Below, piece after piece: positions 26,305 to 35,464 of a DNA stretch of 64,000 nt; positions within the stretch are counted from its first letter, which is position 1; the number at the start of each line of letters is the position of its first letter. Position numbers and translations under genes: made by a program. Origin of the DNA: Sphingomonadaceae bacterium. Lineage in GTDB: Bacteria > Pseudomonadota > Alphaproteobacteria > Sphingomonadales > Sphingomonadaceae. The stretch is taken from assembly GCA_024236155.1 (NCBI GenBank), contig JACKLA010000008.1:1-64000 (forward strand). The letters are read 5' to 3'. A model generated the notes under the pieces. The model made no database searches. It was not told where the DNA came from and was given only the letters and a program-made list of their open reading frames with translations.

Positions 26305-27777
26305 ATGTCGAAGAACATACTGATTTTTTCGGATGGTACGGGCCAGTATGGCGGGCAAAGGCCCGATCAACGCCTCTCGAATATTTACAAGATGTATCGT
26401 GCGATGCGGCCCGGACCGGATTCGCCGATCCGATATTCGGACCAGATCGCCTATTACGATCCCGGGCTGGGCGCGGGCGAAGTCGAGGGGATGAGCTGGC
26501 GCAAGCTGCGCAACGCGCTGGAGGCAGCGGTCGGCACAGGCATCGATGAGAATGTCATCGATTGCTACGAGAAAATCCTCGAATACTACCAGCCGGGCGA
26601 CCGGATATTGCTGTTTGGCTTCTCACGCGGGGCCTACACGGTCCGCTCGCTCGCCAATGTCATGAACCTGTGCGGCGTGCCGACGCGCACCCCGGACTGG
26701 AAGCCGCTTCCCACCTCCGGCCCGAAGCTGCGCGCAATCGCGCGTGAGGCGGTTCGTAAGGTCTATGGCCACGGGGCAGGCAAGCGCCGCGCCGAGGAAC
26801 CCTATCGCAGCCAGCGCGAAGAAAAGGGCCGCCGCTTCCGCGAAAAATACGGCAGCGCCCCTCCGCCGGGCCTGCCTGACGTGCAAGGCAATGTGCAGCC
26901 GGACTTTATCGGCGTGTTCGATACGGTTGCGGCCCTCGGCAATGCACTGGTTTTCCAGGTCTTCCAGTTCGCGCTGATCGCAATCGGAGTGTTGGCAGGC
27001 GCGGCGTGGAACAATGGCGCCAGCAACTGGATCCTGTGGCCACTCCTGGGCCTGTTGGGGTTTGGCTGCCTGTGGTGGCTATGGGCGATCGCCCGGCAGT
27101 TCCGCTATTTCGAGCCCAATCCTGACAAGCCCTTGCGGTGGTATCACCCGCTCGAGGCGTGGCGCATGCGCGGTTACACCCATTTCGCGCGCTGGAACCG
27201 CAAGCATTATGACATGTGGCTCGATTCAGACGTCGGCTACGCCCGGCACGCGCTGTCGATTGACGAGAGCCGCAAGAATTTCCCGCGTGTTGAATGGGGC
27301 AGCGCGGGCGAAGTCACCAAGAACAGCCACAAGACCAATCCCGTCTGGCTCAACCAGGTGTGGTTTGCCGGTTGCCACAGCGATATTGGCGGCAGCTATC
27401 CGGAGGCGGAATCGCGGCTTAGCGATATCGCGCTCGAATGGATGCTGGGCGAACTGCGTGCCTGCTATCCCACCGTGCAGGTTCGTCGCGATATGCTGGT
27501 TACCAATCCGGACCCGCTCGCTCGTCAGCATGAGGAGCGATTCATCGGCGGCAAGTTCCGGATTTTCCGCTGGCGGACCAGGCCGCGCGAGGTGCATCCC
27601 GACCACCGGCTCCATTCTTCGGTGATCGAGCGGCTGCAGGCCGATCAGGTACCCCACCCGGAAGAGATCAGGCCCTACCGGCCCGAACAGCTGCGCAACC
27701 ACCCGCAGGCTGCACCCTATTACCCTGCCCGCACTGAAACACCGCCCCAAGCCGACCTCCATACGACGAATCGATAG
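26305..27777 (+). CDS. DUF2235 alpha/beta-hydrolase with two membrane segments
   Basis: 490 aa. The N-terminus ILIFSDGTGQ carries the DUF2235 oxyanion-side motif. The nucleophile elbow is GFSRGAYTVR with Ser107, the acid is in FIGVFDTVAALG and the His is in WFAGCHSDIGGSYPE. Two adjacent transmembrane helices lie at about residues 220-262 (ALIAIGVLAGAAWNNGAS to LLGLLGFGCLWWLWAI). DUF2235 includes type VI secretion phospholipase effectors (Tle1), but no T6SS, VgrG or immunity gene is nearby. A housekeeping or lipid-related hydrolase is equally possible. It lies downstream of tRNA-Val, a classic insertion position, though I found no attachment repeat. Confidence 0.85.
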   Translation: MSKNILIFSDGTGQYGGQRPDQRLSNIYKMYRAMRPGPDSPIRYSDQIAYYDPGLGAGEVEGMSWRKLRNALEAAVGTGIDENVIDCYEKILEYYQPGDRILLFGFSRGAYTVRSLANVMNLCGVPTRTPDWKPLPTSGPKLRAIAREAVRKVYGHGAGKRRAEEPYRSQREEKGRRFREKYGSAPPPGLPDVQGNVQPDFIGVFDTVAALGNALVFQVFQFALIAIGVLAGAAWNNGASNWILWPLLGLLGFGCLWWLWAIARQFRYFEPNPDKPLRWYHPLEAWRMRGYTHFARWNRKHYDMWLDSDVGYARHALSIDESRKNFPRVEWGSAGEVTKNSHKTNPVWLNQVWFAGCHSDIGGSYPEAESRLSDIALEWMLGELRACYPTVQVRRDMLVTNPDPLARQHEERFIGGKFRIFRWRTRPREVHPDHRLHSSVIERLQADQVPHPEEIRPYRPEQLRNHPQAAPYYPARTETPPQADLHTTNR

Positions 27778-27859
27778 TTTCTCCCGCACTTGCGAAAGCG
27801 CCACCCTCTGCTAAAGCGCGGCCAAATCGATTTCTCCCCGGAAAAGGCAACAGGCAGAC

Positions 27860-29080
27860 ATGCAGAAAATTCAGGTCAAGAACCCGGTCGTCGAACTCGA
27901 CGGCGACGAAATGACGAAGATCATCTGGCAGTGGATCCGTGAGCGGCTGATCCTGCCCTATCTCGACGTTGACCTGAAATATTACGACCTGTCGATCGAG
28001 AAGCGCGACGAGACGGATGACCAGATCACGGTCGACGCAGCCAATGCGATCAAGGAACACGGCGTTGGCGTGAAATGCGCCACCATCACGCCCGACGAAG
28101 CGCGCGTCGAGGAATTCAGCCTCAAGAAGATGTGGCGTTCGCCCAATGGCACGATCCGCAACATCCTTGGCGGGGTGGTCTTCCGCGAGCCGATCGTGAT
28201 CGACAATGTGCCGCGCCTGGTGCCCGGCTGGACCGACCCGATCGTGGTCGGCCGCCATGCCTTCGGTGACCAGTATCGCGCCACCGACACGCTGATCCCC
28301 GGCGCGGGCAAGCTGCGCCTCGTGTTCGAAGGCAATGATGGCGAGAAGATCGATCTCGACGTGTTCGAATTCCAGTCGAGCGGCGTTGCCATGGCGATGT
28401 ACAACCTCGATGACAGCATCCGCGATTTCGCCCGCGCCAGCTTCGCCTATGGCCTCGACCGCAAATGGCCGGTCTACCTGTCGACCAAGAACACCATCCT
28501 CAAGAAGTATGATGGCCGCTTCAAGGACCTGTTCCAGGAAGTGTTCGACAATGAATACAAGGCCGAATTCGACAAGCACGGCCTGACCTACGAACACCGC
28601 CTGATCGACGACATGGTTGCCGCCGCGCTCAAGTGGAGCGGCAAGTTCGTGTGGGCCTGCAAGAACTACGACGGCGACGTTCAGTCGGACATCGTCGCGC
28701 AAGGCTTCGGCTCGCTCGGCCTGATGACCTCGGTGCTGATGACGCCCGACGGCAAGACGGTGGAAGCCGAGGCCGCCCACGGCACCGTCACCCGCCACTA
28801 TCGCCAGCACCAGCAGGGCAAGGCGACTTCGACCAACCCGATTGCATCGATCTTCGCCTGGACGCGCGGCCTGATGTATCGCGGCAAGTTCGACGACACG
28901 CCCGATGTGGTGCGCTTTGCCGAAACGCTCGAACGCGTCTGCATCGAGACGGTCGAAAACGGCCAGATGACCAAGGATCTCGCGCTGCTGATCGGTCCGA
29001 AGCAGAACTGGCTGACCACCGAACAGTTCTTCGAGGCGATCGTGCAGAACCTCGAAAAGGAAATGGCCAGCTGGGCCTGA
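27860..29080 (+). CDS. icd: NADP-dependent isocitrate dehydrogenase
   Basis: 406 aa, homodimeric eukaryote-like (subfamily II) enzyme. Converts isocitrate to 2-oxoglutarate plus CO2 and NADPH. The N-terminus KIQVKNPVVELDGDEMTKIIW is diagnostic. Substrate/metal segments are SPNGTIRNILGG, YEHRLIDDMVAAALKW and NYDGDVQSDIVAQGFGSLGLM. The coenzyme loop is EAAHGTVTRHYRQHQQG. The TGA stop appears to overlap the CTG start of the next gene. Confidence 0.97.
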   Translation: MQKIQVKNPVVELDGDEMTKIIWQWIRERLILPYLDVDLKYYDLSIEKRDETDDQITVDAANAIKEHGVGVKCATITPDEARVEEFSLKKMWRSPNGTIRNILGGVVFREPIVIDNVPRLVPGWTDPIVVGRHAFGDQYRATDTLIPGAGKLRLVFEGNDGEKIDLDVFEFQSSGVAMAMYNLDDSIRDFARASFAYGLDRKWPVYLSTKNTILKKYDGRFKDLFQEVFDNEYKAEFDKHGLTYEHRLIDDMVAAALKWSGKFVWACKNYDGDVQSDIVAQGFGSLGLMTSVLMTPDGKTVEAEAAHGTVTRHYRQHQQGKATSTNPIASIFAWTRGLMYRGKFDDTPDVVRFAETLERVCIETVENGQMTKDLALLIGPKQNWLTTEQFFEAIVQNLEKEMASWA

Positions 29081-29745
29081 TCCGCAAAATTTCCGGAGGC
29101 CGCGTCGGGTTACTGCTCGGCGCGGCCTTTCTCATTGCGGCATCGCCCCTCATGGCACCGCAACTGCTGGCCTTTCCATACAGCTATGAAAGCGGGATCG
29201 GTACGATCCGCTCGGAACAGCCGCTCAGCCCACAGCTGATCGCCGATCTCGAGACGCAGACACGCGAAAGGCTGGCAACCTCGCCCATCGCGAGCGAAAA
29301 CGAGCGGCGACCTATTTTCCTCACCGACGGGGGCTGGCGCTGGGGCTGGCTGGCGAATTCTTCGCGCGGGGCGTTCGCACTTACCCGCCCGCTGACCCGG
29401 GCCGTGGTGGTAAACCGGGTCGAAACGCGCGATGCGACGGTGCGCAAGGGCAAGGGTGTAGGCGGCAAACGCAGGCTCGCCGCCGTACTCGCGCATGAAT
29501 TCACCCACGGCCTGATCCGGCGGCGATACGGCCTGGCATCGGTTACCTTCCCGCAATGGAAGGTAGAGGGCTATTGCGACCATGTGGCGGGCGAAAGCAG
29601 CCTTACCGCCAAAGATGCCGCCCGTCTCGAGGCGGCAGGAACCGCGCATCCGGCGCTGCCATATTACCACGGGCGCCAGCGCGTGGCGGCGATCCTTGCC
29701 GCAAACGGAGGCTCCGTGGATCGACTGTTCACTCAGGACGATTGA
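29077..29745 (+). CDS. Small membrane-anchored or secreted HExxH (gluzincin-like) protein, probable CTG start
   Basis: Zinc-peptidase motif His140-Glu-x-x-His144 (LAHEFTHGLIRRRYG) with a downstream candidate third ligand Glu164 (WKVEGYCDHVAGES), a gluzincin-like arrangement. The first ATG in frame (29152) would cut a good signal-anchor in half and has no Shine-Dalgarno. No ATG, GTG or TTG exists in frame between the icd end and there. A CTG at 29077 overlaps the icd stop as CTGA, parallel to the GTGA and TTGA overlaps elsewhere in the window. It gives a 222-aa protein starting MIRKISGGRVGLLLGAAFLI. I do not recognise the exact family. It could be a peptidase or an inactive relative. Confidence 0.6.
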   Translation: MIRKISGGRVGLLLGAAFLIAASPLMAPQLLAFPYSYESGIGTIRSEQPLSPQLIADLETQTRERLATSPIASENERRPIFLTDGGWRWGWLANSSRGAFALTRPLTRAVVVNRVETRDATVRKGKGVGGKRRLAAVLAHEFTHGLIRRRYGLASVTFPQWKVEGYCDHVAGESSLTAKDAARLEAAGTAHPALPYYHGRQRVAAILAANGGSVDRLFTQDD

Positions 29746-29847
29746 CGCCGACCTGCCGGCGCATCCAGCTGGACAGGCGACGTGGCGGAGGCGGATAAGC
29801 CCCCATCCCCCCGTGACACGGGCTGCCGCGGCCTTTAACCACATCCC

Positions 29848-31611
29848 ATGGCTGCCGAACTCGACACTTCCTCGATGAGCGATGCGCTGGTGATCCTCGG
29901 CGCTGCCGGGCTGGTCATTCCCGTCTTCGCGCGGTTCCGCATCACGCCGGTTATCGGTTTCATTTTGATCGGGATCGCGGTTGGCCCCTATGGGCTCGGC
30001 AAGCTGGTCTACGACCATCCGTGGCTCAGCTACATGACCATCACCGATCCCGAATCGCTCGCGCCTTATGCCGAGTTCGGGATCATCCTGCTGCTGTTCA
30101 CCATCGGGCTGGAACTGTCGTTCAAACGCCTGTGGCAGATGCGGCGACTGGTGTTCGGGCTTGGTGCGCTCGAACTGATTATCATCGGATCGATAGCGGC
30201 CGTGGTGCTTTCGATGATGGGACAATACTGGACCGGGGCGCTGGCGCTCGGCTTTGCCCTCGCCTTTTCCTCGACCGCCATCGTGCTGCCGATTTCAGGT
30301 ACTGCGACCCCGGTCGGACGCGCGGCACTGTCGATGCTGCTGTTCGAGGATATCATGATCGTGCCGATCATCTTCATCCTCGGCGCCATGGCCCCCAACG
30401 CACAGGCCGAAGGGTGGGAAGGACTGGTCGATACGCTGTGGCAGGGCGGGCTGGTGATCCTTGCCATGATGGTACTGGGGCGATTGTTGCTGCCCTATCT
30501 GTTTGCGCAGGCCGCCCGCACCAAGAGCCCCGAACTGTTCCTCGCCGCGAGTATGCTTGTGGTCATCGCCTCAAGCCTCGCCACGGCTGCGGTCGGCCTC
30601 TCGCCCATCGTCGGCGCGCTGATCGCCGGACTGCTGATCGCAGAGACCGAATATCATGGCGAGGTCGAGGGCATCATCGAGCCGTTCAAGGGCCTCGCCC
30701 TGGGTATCTTCCTGATCACCGTGGGCATGAGCATCGACCTGCTGACGATCTGGGACAATATCGGCGCGATTGCGCTCGCGGTGATCGTGGTGCTGGTTTC
30801 CAAAGCGATAGTCACCGGTTTCCTGCTAAGGGCCATGGGCGCGCGGCGCAGCACAGCGGCGGAAACCGGCATATTGATGGCCAGTCCGTCCGAAACCACA
30901 CTGATTGTCATGGCAGCCGCCAGTGCTGCGCTGCTGATCCAGCCCGGCACGGCGCAATTCTGGCAGATCGTGACCGCCATCGGCCTGACGGTGACCCCGC
31001 TGCTGGCCAAGCTCGGTCGTTTCATCGCCCGTCGGGTCGAGCCTGCCCCGGAGATCGAAACACCCGACGAGAGCGAACATCCGGTAATCATCATCGGTGC
31101 AGGCCGCGTCGGAAAGCTGATTTCACAGATGCTCAGCGCGCATGACAAGCCCAACGTGCTGATCGATTCCGACGCCGACCTGATCGAACAGGCCAAGCGC
31201 GATGGCTATCGCGCGACCTTCGGCGATGCGGCGCGCGCCGATGCGATGTCGCGCCTGGGGATCGATCGCAGTGCTGCCGTGGTCCTCACCATGGACGAGC
31301 CGGTGCTGGCCGAACGGCTGACCCGCAAGTTGCGCAAGGGGCATCCCGACCTGCTGATCGTGGCGCGCGCGCGCGATACCGGCCATGCCGCCGAGCTTTA
31401 TCGTGCCGGGGCGAGCCACGCAGTGCCGGAAACGCTCGAAAGTTCGCTGCAGCTGTCCGAAGCGGTGCTGGTCGATATCGGCGTCGCGATGGGGCCGGTG
31501 ATCGCCTCCATCCACGAGAAGCGCGACGAATTCCGCGCCAAGATCGAGAAGGAAGGCGCGCTGGACTACAAGCCCAAGCTGCGCACCAGCACCGTCGAAA
31601 GCGTGAGCTAG
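29848..31611 (+). CDS. CPA2-family (Kef/YbaL-type) cation/proton antiporter
   Basis: 587 aa. About 12-13 hydrophobic segments form the N-terminal exchanger (residues 10-400), with the family motif FALAFSSTAIVLPI. A C-terminal RCK_N (TrkA-N) nucleotide-binding domain starts near HPVIIIGAGRVGKLISQML and ends with Asp-rich LIDSDADLIEQAK. Members exchange K+ or Na+ for H+ at the inner membrane, often gated by NAD(H) or glutathione adducts. No ancillary KefF/KefG oxidoreductase is adjacent. The stop TAG lies in a CTAGGCAG motif. Confidence 0.9.
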   Translation: MAAELDTSSMSDALVILGAAGLVIPVFARFRITPVIGFILIGIAVGPYGLGKLVYDHPWLSYMTITDPESLAPYAEFGIILLLFTIGLELSFKRLWQMRRLVFGLGALELIIIGSIAAVVLSMMGQYWTGALALGFALAFSSTAIVLPISGTATPVGRAALSMLLFEDIMIVPIIFILGAMAPNAQAEGWEGLVDTLWQGGLVILAMMVLGRLLLPYLFAQAARTKSPELFLAASMLVVIASSLATAAVGLSPIVGALIAGLLIAETEYHGEVEGIIEPFKGLALGIFLITVGMSIDLLTIWDNIGAIALAVIVVLVSKAIVTGFLLRAMGARRSTAAETGILMASPSETTLIVMAAASAALLIQPGTAQFWQIVTAIGLTVTPLLAKLGRFIARRVEPAPEIETPDESEHPVIIIGAGRVGKLISQMLSAHDKPNVLIDSDADLIEQAKRDGYRATFGDAARADAMSRLGIDRSAAVVLTMDEPVLAERLTRKLRKGHPDLLIVARARDTGHAAELYRAGASHAVPETLESSLQLSEAVLVDIGVAMGPVIASIHEKRDEFRAKIEKEGALDYKPKLRTSTVESVS

Positions 31612-31628
31612 GCAGTAGGCAGCGCGGA

Positions 31629-34289
31629 CTACGCTGCTACCGATGCGAGCGCCTTGCGCACCGCATCGATCGCCTCGGCACCCTTTGCCCCGTCCGGTCC
31701 GCCGCCCTGCGCCATATCCGGGCGACCGCCGCCGCCCTTGCCGCCCAGCGCCTCGACACCGGCACGCACGAGGTCGACCGCGTTGAAGCGCCCCGTCAGG
31801 TCATCGGTTACCGCAACCGCGATGGCTGCCTTGCCCTCGTTCACCGCAACCGCGGCAGCGACACCGCTGCCGAGGCGCGATTTGGCCTCATCGAGCAGCG
31901 GGCGCAGTTCCTTCGGCTCCAGCCCGTCGAGGACCTGGCCGGAGAAGCTGACCCCGCCGATCTCCTCATCCGCCGGGCCGGACGCGGCACCGCCGCCCCC
32001 AAGCGCGAGCTGCTTGCGCGCTTCGGCGAGTTCCTTTTCGAGCGACTTGCGCTCTTCGACCAGCGCCGCAATGCGCCCGGTTACATCGTCTGGAGCGGTC
32101 TTGAGCACGCTCGCCACCGCCTTCAACGCATCCTCGCGCCCAACCAGCCACTGGCGCGCTGCCTCGCCGGTCAGCGCCTCGATCCGGCGCACGCCCGAGG
32201 ATACGGCGCTTTCCGACACTATGCGGAACAGACCGATATCGCCGGTTGCGCGGACATGGGTGCCGCCGCACAGTTCGACCGAGTAGCTGCGCCCGCCTGC
32301 GCCAGCGCGACCCATCGAAAGCACGCGAACTTCGTCGCCATATTTCTCGCCGAACAGCGCCATTGCGCCCGCCTCGATCGCGTCGTCCGGGCTCATCAGG
32401 CGGGTGCTGACGGCTTCGTTGGCGCGGATTTCGGCGTTCACCTCGGCCTCGATCGCGGCGATATCCTCATCGGTCAGCGGCTTGGGATGCGAGAAGTCGA
32501 AGCGCAGGCGGTCTTCGGCGACCAGCGAACCCTTCTGGGTCACATGTTCGCCAAGCCGGTTGCGCAACGCCGCATGCATCAGATGGGTCGCCGAGTGGTT
32601 GGCGCGGATCTGGTCGCGCCGCTCGACATCGACATCGAGATGAACGACGTCGCCCTTGCGGATGGTGCCCGCCTCTACCCTCGCCTTGTGCGTGTGCAAC
32701 CGGCCGAGCGGCTTGCCGGTGTCGGTCACTGCAATGCGCAGGCCATCGGGCGTGGTGATCACGCCGACATCGCCTGTCTGACCGCCGCTCTCGCCATAGA
32801 ACGGCGTCTGGTTGGTGAGGATAATCACCTCATCGCCTTCGGATGCACTGTCGACTTCGGCGCCATCCTTCACCAGCGCGACCACGCTGCCTTCGCCGCT
32901 GGTCGCGGTGTAACCGGTGAATTCGGTGCTGCCCTCGCGCTCGGCAAGGTCGAACCAGACCTCGTCCGAAGCGGCATCGCCCGAGCCCTTCCATGCGGCG
33001 CGGGCGGCTTCCTTCTGGCGGGCCATGGCGGCATCGAAACCGTCGCGGTCGACCCCGATATTGCGCACGCGCAAAGCGTCTTCGGTGAGGTCGTAAGGGA
33101 AGCCGTAGGTGTCATAGAGCTTGAAGGCGGTTTCGCCGTCGAGTTCGGCACCCTCGCCCATGTCCGCTGTCGCATCGTCCAGCAGGCGCAGGCCCTTGTC
33201 GAGCGTGCGGCGGAACTGGGTTTCCTCCCGCTCGAGCACTTCGGCAATCAGCGCCTGCCCGCGCTGCAATTCAGGGTATGCCTGACCCATCTCGGAGACG
33301 AGTTCGGGCACCAGGCGATGCATCAGCGGCTCGCTCGCACCCAGCAAATGCGCATGGCGCATCGCGCGGCGCATGATGCGGCGCAGGACGTAACCGCGGC
33401 CTTCGTTCGAGGGCAGCACACCGTCGGCCAGCAGGAAGCTGGTCGAACGCAGGTGATCGGCGATCACCCGATGGCTTGCCTGCTTGTCACCCTCCGCCTT
33501 CACGCCTGTGAGGTTCTCCGATGCTTCGATCAGATTGCGGAAGGTGTCGGTATCGTAATTGTCGTGCACGCCCTGCATGACCGCAGCGATACGCTCCAGC
33601 CCCATGCCGGTGTCTATAGAGGGTTTGGGCAGGTCGCTGCGCGTGCCGTCCGCCGACTGGTCGAACTGCATGAAGACGAGGTTCCATATCTCGATGAAGC
33701 GATCGCCATCCTCATCGGGCGAGCCGGGCGGGCCGCCGGGGATATGCTCGCCATGGTCATAGAATATCTCGCTGCACGGGCCGCAGGGGCCGGTGTCGCC
33801 CATCGACCAGAAATTGTCGCTGGTGGCGATGCGGATGATGCGATCTTCGGGCAGGCCCGCGATCTTGCGCCACAGGTCGAATGCCTCGTCATCGGTGTGA
33901 TAGACGGTTGTGGTCAACTTGTCGGCGGGCAGGCCCCATTCCTTCGTCAGCAGCGTCCATGCGTTGAGGATCGCCTGCTCCTTGAAGTAGTCGCCAAAGC
34001 TGAAATTGCCGAGCATCTCGAAGAAGGTATGATGCCGCGCGGTGTAGCCGACATTGTCGAGATCGTTGTGCTTGCCGCCTGCGCGCACGCATTTCTGGCT
34101 GCTGGTGGCGCGCGGCGATGGCGCGGTTTCGAGCCCGGTAAAGACGTTCTTGAACGGCACCATCCCGGCATTGACGAACATCAGCGTCGGATCATTGTAG
34201 GGCACCAGCGGCGCGCTGGGCACGACCTGGTGGTCGGCGCTGCCGAAGAATTCAAGGAACGAGCGGCGGATATCGTTGGTCGACTGCAT
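31629..34289 (-). CDS. alaS: Alanyl-tRNA synthetase
   Basis: 886 aa from the ATG at 34289 (MQSTNDIRRSFLEFFGSADH). A longer in-frame reading exists but adds non-family sequence. The class II catalytic core has the motif-2-type region MFVNAGMVPFKNVFTG. The editing domain has HSATHLMHAALR, and the third zinc ligand region is VELCGGTHV. A C-Ala domain follows (GGGGRPDMAQGGG). It sits 3' to recA on the same strand with a methyltransferase between, close to the conserved alphaproteobacterial recA-alaS neighbourhood. Confidence 0.97.
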   Translation of the reverse strand: MQSTNDIRRSFLEFFGSADHQVVPSAPLVPYNDPTLMFVNAGMVPFKNVFTGLETAPSPRATSSQKCVRAGGKHNDLDNVGYTARHHTFFEMLGNFSFGDYFKEQAILNAWTLLTKEWGLPADKLTTTVYHTDDEAFDLWRKIAGLPEDRIIRIATSDNFWSMGDTGPCGPCSEIFYDHGEHIPGGPPGSPDEDGDRFIEIWNLVFMQFDQSADGTRSDLPKPSIDTGMGLERIAAVMQGVHDNYDTDTFRNLIEASENLTGVKAEGDKQASHRVIADHLRSTSFLLADGVLPSNEGRGYVLRRIMRRAMRHAHLLGASEPLMHRLVPELVSEMGQAYPELQRGQALIAEVLEREETQFRRTLDKGLRLLDDATADMGEGAELDGETAFKLYDTYGFPYDLTEDALRVRNIGVDRDGFDAAMARQKEAARAAWKGSGDAASDEVWFDLAEREGSTEFTGYTATSGEGSVVALVKDGAEVDSASEGDEVIILTNQTPFYGESGGQTGDVGVITTPDGLRIAVTDTGKPLGRLHTHKARVEAGTIRKGDVVHLDVDVERRDQIRANHSATHLMHAALRNRLGEHVTQKGSLVAEDRLRFDFSHPKPLTDEDIAAIEAEVNAEIRANEAVSTRLMSPDDAIEAGAMALFGEKYGDEVRVLSMGRAGAGGRSYSVELCGGTHVRATGDIGLFRIVSESAVSSGVRRIEALTGEAARQWLVGREDALKAVASVLKTAPDDVTGRIAALVEERKSLEKELAEARKQLALGGGGAASGPADEEIGGVSFSGQVLDGLEPKELRPLLDEAKSRLGSGVAAAVAVNEGKAAIAVAVTDDLTGRFNAVDLVRAGVEALGGKGGGGRPDMAQGGGPDGAKGAEAIDAVRKALASVAA

Positions 34290-34371
34290 AGAGGCGCAGT
34301 TAGGGCCTCTGCCGCAATGCGACAAGTCGATTAAACCGCATGCTGTGAGCGATTGGCTCGCTCGCCGCCGG

Positions 34372-35202
34372 TCAGCTTCGTCCGGCCTTGGCGGTAACGA
34401 TCCATGCGGCGGCACGCAGGGCTATAATCCCGCCCTCTTCATTGTTGCGCAGGTAGCGGCCGAGATTGCCAAGGAACCGCGCCTTTTCATCGGGTGAAAG
34501 CCCGGCTGCGGCGCGGGCTGCCGGTCCGATCGACTGGAAATAGTCGAGCGCATCGCCCACCGCGTCCTCACCTGTGCCAGCGATGAAGGCATAGTCGATC
34601 GCCTCGAATGCAATATCGGTCCACCCCGCATCGCCGAGGATGCCCCGGACATGCGCTTGGTCAGCGAAGGCGAAGGGACCGGGTGAAAAGCGATCAGGCG
34701 GCACGAAGGCGCCCGCGGGCAGGCAGCCTGCCACCCGGTCTGCCCAGGAATTCTCCTCGAAGCTGCGGAAGCAGGAGAACACCAGCCGGGCTTCGCGTGC
34801 AGCGATCTGTTCCAGATGGGCGAACGCTGCCACCGGATCGTCAAAGAACATAACCCCGTGGCGCGACATGATCAGGTCGGGCCTGAAACCCGGCCGCGTC
34901 CAGTTCGACGCATCGCCCAGCTCGAAATCGATATTCGGCAAATAGCCCGCGCGCTGCTGTGCAACTTCGAGCAGTTCCGGGCTGATGTCGATACCGACAA
35001 CTTCCGCCGTCGAATGGCCACGCGCCATTGCCATCGAGAGTTCGCCTGCACCGCAGCCCACATCGAGCGCCTGCAGGACCGAGCGCACACTCGCCTTGCC
35101 GAGCAGCTGGTCGGTCAGTCCGCCAAAGCTGCGATCGGTGCGCTGCCACTCGCTGGCCCAGCTCCGTCCGACACGGCCTTCCCAATCGAGTTTGGTTGTC
35201 AT
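34372..35202 (-). CDS. Class I SAM-dependent methyltransferase
   Basis: 276 aa from the ATG at 35202 (MTTKLDWEGRVGRSWASEWQRTDRSFGGL). SAM motif I is ALDVGCGAGELSMAMARG, motif II Asp is in VVGIDISPEL, and the post-motif FELGDASNW follows. An upstream in-frame extension (67 residues) lacks family resemblance. The FGGLTDQLL start and the C-terminal GIIALRAAAWIVTA match a group of alphaproteobacterial methyltransferases of unknown substrate. It lies between recA and alaS. Confidence 0.85.
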   Translation of the reverse strand: MTTKLDWEGRVGRSWASEWQRTDRSFGGLTDQLLGKASVRSVLQALDVGCGAGELSMAMARGHSTAEVVGIDISPELLEVAQQRAGYLPNIDFELGDASNWTRPGFRPDLIMSRHGVMFFDDPVAAFAHLEQIAAREARLVFSCFRSFEENSWADRVAGCLPAGAFVPPDRFSPGPFAFADQAHVRGILGDAGWTDIAFEAIDYAFIAGTGEDAVGDALDYFQSIGPAARAAAGLSPDEKARFLGNLGRYLRNNEEGGIIALRAAAWIVTAKAGRS

Positions 35203-35365
35203 TTCAGCGTCCCACCCGTTTCTTCTTGTCGCGACCATCAGGCAGATTGCCCGATTTAACATTAGTTTGCTGGTGATTTGCGGAAAAACAACCGTTCTTT
35301 TTACATGATTATCAACTTGCCCATTTGCGGGACATGGCCGGAAAACGAGTCGCCCTGCGCCAGGG

Positions 35366-35412
35366 AAAGAAAAACCGGCGCGGATCCCGCTGGGGATGCT
35401 CACGCCGGTTTC
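35366..35412 (-). terminator. recA terminator
   Basis: On the minus strand AAACCGGCG and CGCCGGTTT form the outer stem, with an inner ATCCC/GGGAT stem. It is followed by TTTTTCTTT. Located about 50 bp past the recA stop. The remaining sequence up to the methyltransferase (35203-35365) shows nothing else distinct. Confidence 0.8.
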
Positions 35413-35464
35413 CCGTTTTCCCGGGCCTGATCTGGACGGATGGCCCGCTTGAAGAGAGTGTCGA

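Noticed and set aside
26305..27777. T6SS effector-immunity module
   Set aside because: No VgrG, PAAR, adaptor or immunity-like gene adjacent; only the DUF2235 domain is shared with such effectors.
32256..34334. 692-codon open frame antisense to alaS
   Set aside because: alaS has all family motifs; the antisense frame has none and is rich in His/Gln/Arg typical of shadows.
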